This document shows positions 20,565 through 32,500 of a stretch of 64,000 bases of DNA, piece by piece. The stretch's first letter is position 1, and each line of letters begins with the position of its first letter. Under the pieces are notes generated by a model. It ran no database searches and had not been told where the DNA came from. It saw only the letters and a list, made by a program, of their open reading frames with translations. A program made the translations under genes and the position numbers. The stretch covers positions 3,011,516 to 3,075,515 of the forward strand of contig JABAKD010000007.1 of NCBI GenBank assembly GCA_012845835.1. The letters are read 5' to 3'. Origin of the DNA: Undaria pinnatifida (lineage: Eukaryota; Sar; Phaeophyceae; Laminariales; Alariaceae).

Positions 20565-23500
20565 TTGGATTGCTTCATGCGGCCGATGCTGTAGTGATCG
20601 GAAGTTGAGTTTCGTCATGCCTTGCGTCTGCAGTGCCAAGAGGGTTAGCTAACACTTCTCCCCAAGCGCTGGTCGCTGGGTGGGCTATCTGGACCAAGGG
20701 CACCTCAGACCAGGAACCCCGGAAGAGTGAGGCCTACGGAGGCGTGCTACGGTAGCCCCCCCCCCCCCCCCTCAACTTTTCTTGAAGAAAACGCCGGTTT
20801 TCAAACCAGCTCCCGGCCGAACACTCCTGAACCACGTTGCCCCTTGCCACCCCGACGTCACTGGTTTATAGTCCTTTGCAAACAACAAAAAACTAGGAAG
20901 ACCTCTTTGTAATAGCACCTTTCCTCGTGTCGAGCAGCCATGAAACGTTGGTTAAAGAAAATCCCTGGTTTTGGCGGGGGATACCGTAGAATCAGTCTAC
21001 GCATGAAAGGCACCTACGTTGTTATGCACCAGCAGCAGCTTCCACCGATCTTTAAATGAAGGCATTGGGTTGGATCAGCGATCCCGCCCCGGTCTGTGGC
21101 TCTACCCAAGCTTCCTTGAGTGCGGTAGGTTATTATTTGCCACGTTCCGGGGCGCCTCGTGGTTCTCACCCATGCTTGCCTGTATGAACTTGTATGCTTT
21201 AGGCGAAACTCGGCGTTCCCGCAAAATATATCAATGACCTTTCGACAGTTTTGGGGAAAGGAGCCCCGCCATTTTGAAAAAATGTTTTTGCCTAAAGGTG
21301 CCACCCGCATTGTAGCATCTGCCAGGTGCCCCGCCCCTAACCTTTGCAAGATCCCCACGGGTATCATGTTGGAAGGGTCGGACGACAGCATCACCCGGAA
21401 TCCGGTGTGCGACCCGATCTCTTTGAAGTAGTCCAGCCGCTTGTCCAGACTCGGCAGCCACCTGGGCATCAGGTGGATGTTGTTGAGGACGACCCAGTGA
21501 CCCTGGACAAGCAAAAAAAAAAACACGCCGGGACGTTTTTTCTCGAGCTTGAGCTTACAATAACAGACAAGCACGCCTTAGTTTGGTTAGGCTTTCTTCT
21601 CCTTGCGGGCGTAATTGCGAACGAAGAATGCGTCAGGAGACACACGCCACGATAGAGGCGCGCCAGTCTTTTTTTTCCCCTGCAAGGTTCCTGAACTTAA
21701 CGCCCTTTGCAACCGGAAACCCATTATTTTTTTACAAATTTGCTTGAATTTAATGTGGGGAGGGATTTGGGGGCTCTAAGGCTACGGTGGTAGGGGAGTA
21801 CCCCTATTTTCACGGCCGGGTTTGAGCCACTCGCACGAGTGACTCTGTATCTCACGCACACAACGACTATAGGTGAGTTCTTTTGCACAGGGTACCTTAC
21901 CATTCCATGTTGCGTATTCATACTGCAAAGTTGAAAAAACACACACACACACAACAGCTTAAGACCTCGAAGGAGCTACAGGATTCCTCGCGCGAGGGAT
22001 GCCCCTACGGTAGCCTTGATCGCGCTCTGCATCTCACTGCTAGTAAAACTGATTTTGAGCCAAATATACCCTAGTGGGGTTATGTTTTTTTTTTTTTTTT
22101 CAGTTTTTTTTGGCAGTGGCTCGGGGTCGCTCGCGCGAGTGACTCCCCCTGCTCGTTTGTGGTATGGTATTACGCTTTTTGTGCTGTTTAACTCGCCGAC
22201 ACGAACCCGCTACGGAATGGCAAGGTACGATGCGCCCCCAAAAACGTGCCTGTCGTCTTGTCGGTGAGGTACTGAGCCACTCGTGCGAATGGTTCACACT
22301 CTGGAGTAGTGAAAGTCGGAGGTACCCCGCGCCCTGCCGCGGCCTCCCGATGCTACAAACACGATGCAAAAATCCATTTTATTGACTAGGCGTACCACAA
22401 AAAGACAAACAAACGGATGGAAAAAACAAGATCGACCTTCCGAAGATTTTGTGGTTTAAGGGAGCCAACTTGTTCAGGAACGAAAACAACCAAAAAGGGG
22501 TACACCTTATTGGTATACCTTAATGGTACACCTTTATTGCATACCTTAATGGCATACCTCAAAACACTTATCGTAGCAAGCGTCAGGCAGACAGTCAGTC
22601 AAGGAAAAACGTGCAGCGCCAAGATACGAGAGGAGAAAAGATGGAGCAAGTGCAGGAGAGTGATCCCACGCGGTAGGGTTTCCCCTTTTTTTTTGGGCCA
22701 GACGGTTCTGACCCTCAAGGGTCGAACCATCGGTGAGTAAATCATATCTTTCCGAGAATAAGCGATTTTGGGCTACATACAGTAGCGCGTGGAACTGTTG
22801 GTCGGGATGCGCTAACGGATGTCTTCAAAGTCGTGGCCCTGGTGAGATATTGAGCTCCTCGTATTAGGACCTCAGGACCTTTTACCGCACCCCTAGCCCG
22901 GGATGGCTCAGGAGGTGGATGGAACCGTCTTCAGCTGGCCCTCTGAGAACTGCAGAGGGAAGCATTGACGACGAGAAACGATGATTCCAGCATCGACCAC
23001 CGCGTGGTTTGGGGGCATGACATAAGAGTTGGTACCCGGAATACAACGCAGGGACTCGAGCGACACGGGGGCGTGACATGGTTCTAGCCCGTGTACGGCC
23101 GGGCGCTCACGCCGTTGTTAGCCGGTGATCGAGGTTACGGCAACGGGGGGGTACCCCCACGATTTCACCACCACCGTGCCTGATCCGCTCGTAGGAGTGA
23201 CGTTTGGCACCGCTACAGGTAGAGGGGTACCCCCTTTTTTTCACTACGGAACTTGAGCCACTCGCACGAGGGACTCTGCACCTCACTGACGAAACGACTA
23301 TTATACACGATGTGCTTGGCGCAGCGTGGAGAACTATTGCGATTGCGGATTCATGTCTTGAAATTAAACTAGCACCCAATACAAGCTCAAGACCGCAAAA
23401 GAAACAGGGGGTCTGTCACTCTCGCGCGAGTGACTCCGGGCCACCAAAAAAAAATATTCCCTTATAAAGGGACCCCTCTATCGTAGTATTGGTCTAAACA

Positions 23501-26500
23501 AGTGTTTTTTTGGGGGGCCGAAGCATTGCTTGCCATTCCATTGCAAATTTTCGCTGCTCTAAATAAAATAGCACGGGGAGTTTTTTTTGTGACCGCAAGT
23601 GAACGTGATGGATCACCCGCTCGAGTGACCCCTACCGCAGCGGGTGCCGCGGGTCACCTTACGATGCCTGCTACGGCGGAGGTGCACCCGCCATTGTTTT
23701 TTCCTCTCTCAGGGTAGGGGCTTCACGCCTTTAAACCTGGAAACCCTTTTTAGGAACACATTTACTTGGATTTAGTATAGGGAGGGATTTGGGGGGCTCT
23801 GAAGGGGTTGAGGAACTCCGTACCTCACCCAAAAAAAACAATTTTGGAAAACCTTTGTTGAAGTGGTCCCCGACGAACACTCCAATGGACTACAGTAGGT
23901 AGACAATGAAACACGTGTCGCAAAAGAAAAAAATATATTTAATTCAAACGATTTTGGGTTAAGACGGGTTAAGGAGCCCCATCATTCAGAAAACGAAATA
24001 GCCAAAAAAAGGTATACCTCTATCGTAGCACGCGTGTTACTCATTTCTTGGAACTTAAATGCGTTAGCCACCGTGGCTACGGACCCATGCTACGATTGAG
24101 ATGTAGACCACTTTATTTTTTCTGAGGTTGTTCCTCGATTCGGGAGCTTAATACCTCCCCCAAGAACCGATTTGGAGCAAAAAAAAACGCTGCTACCGGA
24201 TGTAAAACATCCCGTGGTATAGGTACACAACGAGAGGCATGCCAAGGAAAAGGTATCTTTCGGAAGGTTTTGGGTTGAGGAGCCCCGTCATTACTTCGGA
24301 AAAAAAAAGTAAAAAAATGCTTCGTCTATCGTAGCACGCGTGTAGGGTGGTGGAGGGCTCACGTTTGAGGCGTTCTCGTGCAGGTGGCTTGCTCGGGGTC
24401 ACTCGCGCGCGCGAGCAACGATCCCCCCCCCCCGTTCCTTTGCGATGTTAAGCGCGTTTATTGTTTAGTACTTTCGCGATATGAATCCGCGACGCAATGA
24501 TTAGCCACGCTTGCCTGAGCGAATCGCCCAACAACGTCTTTTTCTTCGGTGAGGTGCAGAGTCACTTGTGCGAGTGGCTCAAATTTCAGCGGTGAGAAAG
24601 GAGGTGCCTTCTCTACCGCGGCGTTGGTCTAACCAGGACTTTTAGCGGGGAGCGGAGGGGAGATGCAGAAGCTCGAAGGTTCCTTGACACTAATCGGATA
24701 GCCAGTATGTTTTCGTGATGTGGAGAGCACCTCGTCGATGCGTCTCGTTCGGGGAGGAAACCTCATTCATGGTGAGATACAAGCTTTGCTGAGTTCGATT
24801 CAAGTCGACGAGCGAGCATAAAAAAAGCCGAAACAGTGACCAATGCTGAGCCCAATGCGCGATAGAAGTGAAGGCTGTAGCACCGGACGGGGAGACGGGA
24901 AGACACCTGCGACCACGGCTTGTCGAGAGGGTTCCCGAGGGTGCAGCTTTCGGAGAGGAAAAGAAATGATTTGAAAAAAAAAAATGAGAAAATGGTGTAC
25001 CGTCTTTTTGGCTGGGGTCTTCACTTGAAGAGCTCTTTGCATTTCAAGGCAAAAATCGATACGTCAATCCCATGGTCTAGGTGAGGTTTATGGAGACCCG
25101 CCTTCCATGGAGGACTGATTCTACGATAGCCCCCCCCCGCCCCCCCCCCGCCCCCCCCCAAACCAGCGATTCTTTAAATGTTTCGTGGCTGCGAGCTCAA
25201 CACAAACAAGGTTGTTATGGAAAAAAAATTGAGCTTCAAATATTTTCTTGTTGGCAAGGGATTCTCCAACGATGACGTCCGGGTAGCAAGGATCCCCGTG
25301 TTTCAGGAGATACGGTCAGGAGCTGGTTTCAAAACGGGCGATGTCGTTGAAGAATAGTTGGGCGGGGCTACCGTTGAACGAGTCGGAGCACCTCGCTAAA
25401 ATGCGCAACCTCCATCGTAGCACGGGCCGCGAAACTCTCGGGACACGACATTCGCCTGTTGCATATTCCGACATCGAAAAGTGGACAGCTTCTGCGGTAG
25501 GGTTAGTACTTTCTTTGGCCAAAACGTGATACTCCTACCGTAGCACCTGCTGATGCCGCCGCTAGAAACCCCATTTCCCGTGGAACTCCTTGGTAGGGAT
25601 GGTACCTGCTTTTCCCAAAACGGGATATACCCCTATCGTACTACCTGCTTACGCCCCTGCTAGAAGTCACATTTCCCCGGGAACTCCCCAACAGTCTCTA
25701 ACCTGAGCGCTTCCTGCATCCAGCCGGTCCATGGCAACCACTTCTTGTCCCTGGGAAAAATACGAGGAGGCGCGAAAACAACCAGTCACCAGAGGCGAAA
25801 AAACAAACCGCGTTGGCGTGGTGGTGGCGCATGCGGTCGCCGCCCGTACGCGAGCAGAGGGAGGCGGCGGGAAGCGATGGCATCGGAATGTAGTACACCG
25901 TCGCCGTTGAGAGCTGCGGTAGGCAAGATAGCGTTTTTCCTTGGACGTCGAAGTTTGTCTAAGTTTTGGTTGGGTCTGAATCGATTTTGTTGTCCACCCC
26001 CCCGAATACTCACACATCCGTTTACAACCGCAGGTATACGTCCATTCAACACCTTGTTCTGACTTGCGTTGAATTTCTACAGGCACCACAGATCCGAACG
26101 GCAGGATATACAGGCACCATATATTCTAAATGACAGGATCTTCAGGCTTGACCAAGATCCAAAACAAGGACATACGTGTATTCCACTTCCGCATGATCCA
26201 ACGACAAGGATCCACACAGCTACTACCAAATTGAAAAAGGCGGCCCACCTGTCCAAGCGAAATGTCGTGGTACGTCACCCCTCTCTCCATGTGGTGCTTG
26301 TCCGCGAGCTTGTCGACATCGGCCGTAACATTAGCCCCGGCCGACAAGATGAAGTAGATCGGCGTGGTCGGGTCCGAATCTCGGAAAGCCTCCGACAAAA
26401 CCTGCAACACCCAAACGATATATGAACATGTAACTGGATCTCCGGATCGGAGCCAAAGCACGTTTGTGAGTTTATGTAGACCGAGGCAAGCTAGCAGGGG

Positions 26501-29500
26501 GGCCGTGCTCATTTGTTGCTTGCCTTAGAATTTTTCACCATTGACCACACACCCCGTTCGATACGGATCACCGCTGGGGTGAGGGGGGGGGGACGAGTGC
26601 TACGATGGAGGTGCACCACGTTTTTTCTAGTACTACCCCTCAATTTGGGTTAAGCTTAAGACCTCTCCCAAAAACTGATTTCGAGAAAGTAAAAATGCTA
26701 CCGGATAAAACTCCCATGGCCTAGGTATAACAACGAGAATCCCGCAAAAAAAAAGAGGCCGATTTCCGACGATCTTGGGTTAAGGAGTCCCTTCATTCAG
26801 AAACCATTTTTGCCAAAAAACGGTATACCTCTATCGTAGCGGTATACACATTTCATGCGTAGCCTTAGTTTCAAGCCTGTATACCCTCGTTTCTCCACAA
26901 CGTCCGGACGCCGCCGTGGGGGTCAGTCGCCTATGGATTCTGTTTCTCGTGACTCAGAAGCACTAAAATTTCTCCTTTTTTCGGCGACGCCGAGCCGCTG
27001 GCGCGATCGGCTACCGTTTGTTTGTGCTATCGGTTCGCGATACACATCGGCGCGATTTTCGGGCTGCGCGAAAAAAACTCTTTATCGTCCGTAGGGTTGG
27101 AGGACTTAACTCCCCGGTTAAAGGTGGGGGCGAGGTAGCATAGTTAATACTGTACTGTAGTGGCTTTAGAATATCGGTGCCGCCGAAGCCGATTGACTGA
27201 ACGAAAATACGTTTTGTCCGTCCGCTTGATGGTCGAGTGAATTCGACCAAGCGAGAGCGAACCCCAATCAGCGCCCTCTTCCGGGAGGCGAGAGGGTCAG
27301 CTGTATATATAGCTGATACAACAAGTTTCGAATGCACCGGAAAACAATACGCAGACACGTTTTGATTGCCAAATCAATCGAATCGTGGGATCGAATTAAA
27401 TGAATCGGGTGAGATTTTCGACAGTTCAGGTTTCGGCGCTGCTTATTTTGCTTCGCGCGCGACGACTTTTCCTACTGTTACTATAATTTACATCACCATA
27501 TGCGCGTGTACAAACTGTTTACGGCTGGCGTCAAGCCACGAAAGCACAAGTCTATCTACGATGATATGCGAAGTATACAAACTTCGAACCTGGAAGCTGT
27601 TGAGCTTGGCATCAATGTCGGCGAATGATGGTCCGTCCGGCAGGTTGTTTCTCACGAAATGTGCGATCGCCTGCTCATCCCACGGCAAAAAGCGCGCGTG
27701 GGCGTGATGTTTGGGTGGGACGCTTACTCGAACGTTGTGGGAGACAGCAGTACAACAAAAGTCAGCAAACAGAACATCGAGAACAATCAGTCGAGGACAA
27801 CAGGAACAACAAGAACAAGAACAAGGACAAGCAAACACACCTGCGTGATACGATCCGGTCGCAAGCACCTCACGACAAGCAGCTTCAGGAACGGCCTCTT
27901 GTCCAACTCCCGCCAATCCAAGGGAAGCTTCTCCAGCTCCGGCGCGGCGGTATCGAACCACTCGCGGAAACGCGGCGCCGACTCCGCAACGTCATTCGCC
28001 AGCTTCGAAAACCTGCACATAAAAAAACGAGAGCCAATTGCTGAATCACTGATATACTTCAGAAGTGCACACGCGTTTGTTTGGGCGAAAACCTGCTAGT
28101 ATTAGACATAGTCATTTGGGCAGTACAAACGTTCGCCGCTCTCCGAAACACCCTCCCGCCTGGGGGAAAAAGTACTTGAATTAGTGTGCGGTATTGTTTT
28201 GAATAGTTGCTCCAGTTTCGGCGCGGCGGTATCGAAGCCCTCGCGGAAACGCGTCGGCCACTCCTCAACATCGTTCGCCAGCCCGAAAGCATCTGTCCAC
28301 GTAGGACGAGCGATCGAAGTGTCACACGCGGCTTGCTGAGATGAGGTTCGATTGATTATCGAGAAGTTGGATCTCACGGCTGACGTGTCTCTCTTTGGTG
28401 TCTTTTAGCAAACTTTACGCAGGAACATTTTTTTTTGGATTTTGCATGACTATCTGAGACCCCTGCCAACTTAATCTCACACAAATCCAAAACAGTACGC
28501 ACCAACAAAGGCAGACTTCGCTTACCTCTTTGAGGCCTTGCCAGCGTTATCGCACAAAAACCCAAAACAAAGCGCATTCACAAACATCGGTGTTGGTGTT
28601 AAACGCTTTACAGCGTAGTTTTAACTCTGTTCATACTGCGAAGTATTTTCCATACAAATTTCAAGCATTTTTCTCCCAAAGCCCGTTTCATCTGGTGGCG
28701 CCGTCTCACCCGTCTAGAGTGCTTAGCGCTAAGATCATCCTCCAGGCCGAGTCCGACAGCCAGTCCGCCGGAGGTGGGTCGTCCCCCGCCACCCCCCCAT
28801 CCCCCCTTCGTCCCCCCTTGAGAAGGAAAGCTAGAGCCTCCTCTGAAAACGATGTCTCTCCTCCGAACGCCCCGAACTTTTTTTAATGAGAGAGTCATAC
28901 GAGGTTTTCCCGGTGCATCGGTTGGACGTTCGAGGGGGCATTGGTTAGGGTTTGAGAGCATGTAAGGGTGTGATTTGCGGGTAATGGCTAGCTGTGTAGT
29001 TTTGGGGAAGGAAATCGTTTGGGCATGATCTCCACAAAATCGGAACGGTTTGGTCAGCGGTTGGTGGTCTGGGGGAAGACGACGCTGTACTCGTAGCGTG
29101 GTTTCAATGTTGCAGGGACATCACGCGCGTTGCTTCTTACAAGAGGCCAAGCTTTCATTCTAAATTGGCGTCGATCCCGCACCTTCAGAAGGCCAAAGGT
29201 GACTTGCGTTAGGAATATGAGGCGATGCTTCTCGAAAAGCCCCCTCGTAATCCAGGAGTACACCGTAAATCGAAGACTCCTCCTGGAGAGAGAGAGAGAG
29301 AGAGAGGCGGACAACGGCGGACCATCGGAAGGTACTGTCATCGTCATCGCGAAGGTTGTTTTGTACTGGGGCGAAGGTGCCGTGAGTATTTCACCGTTCG
29401 CGAAGTCCATATCTTGCTTTGTAACGTGGAAATATCTTAACGGGTCGTGCGTGGAATATTGCCTTCGCGGGGGTCGTGAACAGGAAACATTTTTCACGGG

Positions 29501-32500
29501 TCGGGTCACGGGTTTCCCCAAATCCCACATAGAATCTGGTCTAGCCGGGTTACCCCCTTTAGAGCCCGAAACCCATTCCCCGTACAAACTCCAAGTAATG
29601 TGTCCCCTAAAACGGTTTTCCGGTTGTGACGGGGTTAAGAGGTTTTTGAATGTCGCGGGTCGGGCCGGCTGCCCGACCCGCGAAATGCGACCCGAACGGC
29701 CAAAAAGCGACAATACTTTTTTTATCAAACGGCACGCATATTCGCGGTATAGGCGCGCGCCAAGTTGATTTCACTGTACCCCTCACTCGAAAAGGTTATC
29801 CAATGAACAAGCCCATGGCCTATGTATGGCCTAGTTTTTATTTTTTTTTGCCAAAAAAAAAAGTGGCATTTTATCAATTTTGGGTAAAGGAGCGCCGCCA
29901 TTTTAGAAACTACTTAGGCCGAAAATCTTCTACAGGCTGGTGCACGTAAGCTAAAAACAAAATTTATTCCCCGGCGAACACCCACGCCGTTTTTTCGATC
30001 CGGACCGTGACATTTTGCACACGTCTTCTACGTGCCATTGCGAAGACCTCACCTGTCGTTTTTTTATAAACTTGTTTGAGAATTTGTTTTTGTCCGATAT
30101 GTCGTCACTTAATTTTTTTTGGAAAATGTGGCCCACCTCAGACCAAACTGTTTGGACAACAAAAAGACAGGAAAAAACCGTGGGAAGTCAGGCCTCAGGA
30201 TGGGCATGTAGAACACGTATGCCAAATTTCAGGGTCTATCTCTCAAAACCGGCGTGGACATTTGGACGTTCGTGCGTAAAAACGAGTAAGATGCGTTCTT
30301 TCCTTCAAATTTCTAGATTTTAGTGTAGGATCCAGTTTTTTCTCTAGATTATGCTTAATAATGTTGAACACGGGCAGGTCAGATCTTCGATTTTTTGCGC
30401 GAAACTTTCTACAGACATGCCTTGGAGTGTGTCCAACCGGATCGTGCAAAATGCCGCAAAATTTGTTTTTTTTGCCTCTGCTTGGAAAAAGCCTGAATAT
30501 TGTTAAAACGTTAGAGGCCTGTCATTGAGGTTCGCTCCTAGAGACTGCCCGAGACAGTAAAAAAATAAACTGGCCAAGTCACCCTCTTCCGTTGGTCATG
30601 GGGTCAGTATGATACCAAAGATTGACTCTTTGTCTAGACATTGCAGGCGGCTTTCGTGGGGGATATAATTCGTATTCTCTACGTGAACCAGCCTGTATCT
30701 CCATCGTAGCACACGTCAAGGTGGGATTCTTGGGTGTGGTATGGGGCTCTTCACGTTTAGACCCTGGGAGACATTGAGCACTCCGTCTACCGCAACATGG
30801 CTCTGCCGTTTTCCCGCAACATAGGCGAAGCACCTGATGAATCTGATATCGGAATATATACCGTGGTTTCGAAATCGTGGAGCCCGAAAGCGCAAGCCTA
30901 ATGTGTCGAAGCCGAAATAATCTTCTTGAACCCCTCCCTTAACTGGCGATAGCTAGAGCAGGAAAACATGAACACCCGGTGCGCTGAACATATATTGTTC
31001 GGTTGGTCCGGCTGAGTAACCCCTCCTGTCTATAATGTGGGCCGGTCTTACCGCCGTGCTGGTCACAAAGGACAAGCCAGGAAGGGGTTCAGATACGCAC
31101 AAGGTCATCACGTAATGCGTGGAAAAATAGGACGTGAGCCCTGCCAAATTCTTGGACGTGGTTCTGCTGGGAGAGAAGAAACAACGGTGCTCCGTCTCGA
31201 CAGGGATATGCCGTCAGTGTGGTCACATGCCAAAGACAAACAGCAGACGAGTACACCGCCGGTTCGTCTCGAAAGGGATGCGTAGTCGATGGTAAAAGAA
31301 AAGCAGGAAACAAATGAGCCCCGTCTCATCGCGCTATATACCGTAGTCAGTCGCGGTTGTCGACGTTGACCGACAATGGCATACACGTGGTGGATGGGTT
31401 CTTTCATTCAGGGTCCGTAGAGGGTAGCTATTGAGGCTATGGTAGAGAGAGCAGTTTCCGCTGCAGGGCCAATCGCGCTCGTGGCTTAAGCCAGGCAGCT
31501 AAAGCGGGGTGGTTGTGCCTGTCGGTAGGTTGGTTCTGGAGACGAGAAACGAGCACCGTTGTTGTGTCATTCGTGGACAGTAGAGTCATCCATGGTGGTA
31601 GAGGTTGCAGTTGTTGGACTATCTAACAGTGTTTGTGTCTGATGGAGCCCCTCAAGCGAGGAGCTACCGGTTAGAAAACAAACAAACTTACTACTGGTGT
31701 ATTGTTTGTTTTGAACGATTAACAGTGCATGGAAGAAGGTGCTGGGCGGGCTGCGCGAACGAGTGTCTTTGAAGCCGTGTAAAGATCTCAGAACCGTGTG
31801 CTGCACCCCTGGCGTTGGATGGCTCAGGTGCAGCATCTATCTAACTGTTTCTCGGTTGAGGAGGAAAAATCAGGCCATCGGACTATCAGGAAGGCAGTAA
31901 AAAAGGCAAAAAACGCGGGCACAGGCGAGACAGAGGGGACGTTGATTAACTCGCATGATGAGACTGTGGGGACTACTCCAGCGCAATCCAACGGTATCGA
32001 GCTGTTCCTGCTGTAGGCTTGTGCGCCTATACCGATCATTCAAAGTGAACGCTGGATAAGGTGGGGTCTCCTGCCCCAGCGGGGTGACCTCGTCTAGGAT
32101 AACTTTACCACTGAGCGCGCTCTGAGGGTCGTGTCTATCCAAGAACACGAAATAAAATCGAAAGCAAAAAAACACAAATGTAAAACGAAGTCGCGCCAGT
32201 TAGAAGGGGTTTGGCCGGTCCTACTACCCCGGTCGAAGCATGCCTCCGAAACAAAGCATGTCACGTTTGGATTTATAGCATAGGACACACGGATGAAGCT
32301 ACGATAGCGGGGTCATTGTTTTTGGCGCGCTTTTTTTTGCAGTAGCTCGGAGTCACTAGCGCGAAAGACCTTCCCCCTCCCCTGCCTGTGCCTTTGCGGT
32401 TTTACGTATTTCATGCTGTTGCAATCTTGATTTCTGAATCTGAAAAATGGAATGGTAAGCCATGCTGCGCAAAAGGCAAACGTCGCCTCAAGTGTGTTCG

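Noticed and set aside
20358-20608. Poly-Q, poly-S and poly-L frames
   Set aside because: They are the three readings of the CAG run inside the exon 30-31 intron; no flanking conserved sequence.
28608-28961. Gly-rich 117-codon minus frame
   Set aside because: It overlaps exon 25 in another frame; the WLSDSAW frame is the conserved one.
28893-29177. Micro-exon candidate starting after ACACAG at about 28993 and ending before GTCCAA
   Set aside because: It ends in the required phase, but its 21 residues do not resemble the dynein family and it is longer than the gap.
31037-31285. 82-codon plus frame with Arg-rich N terminus
   Set aside because: No recognisable domain, no neighbouring exons, and it lies within the dynein intron.
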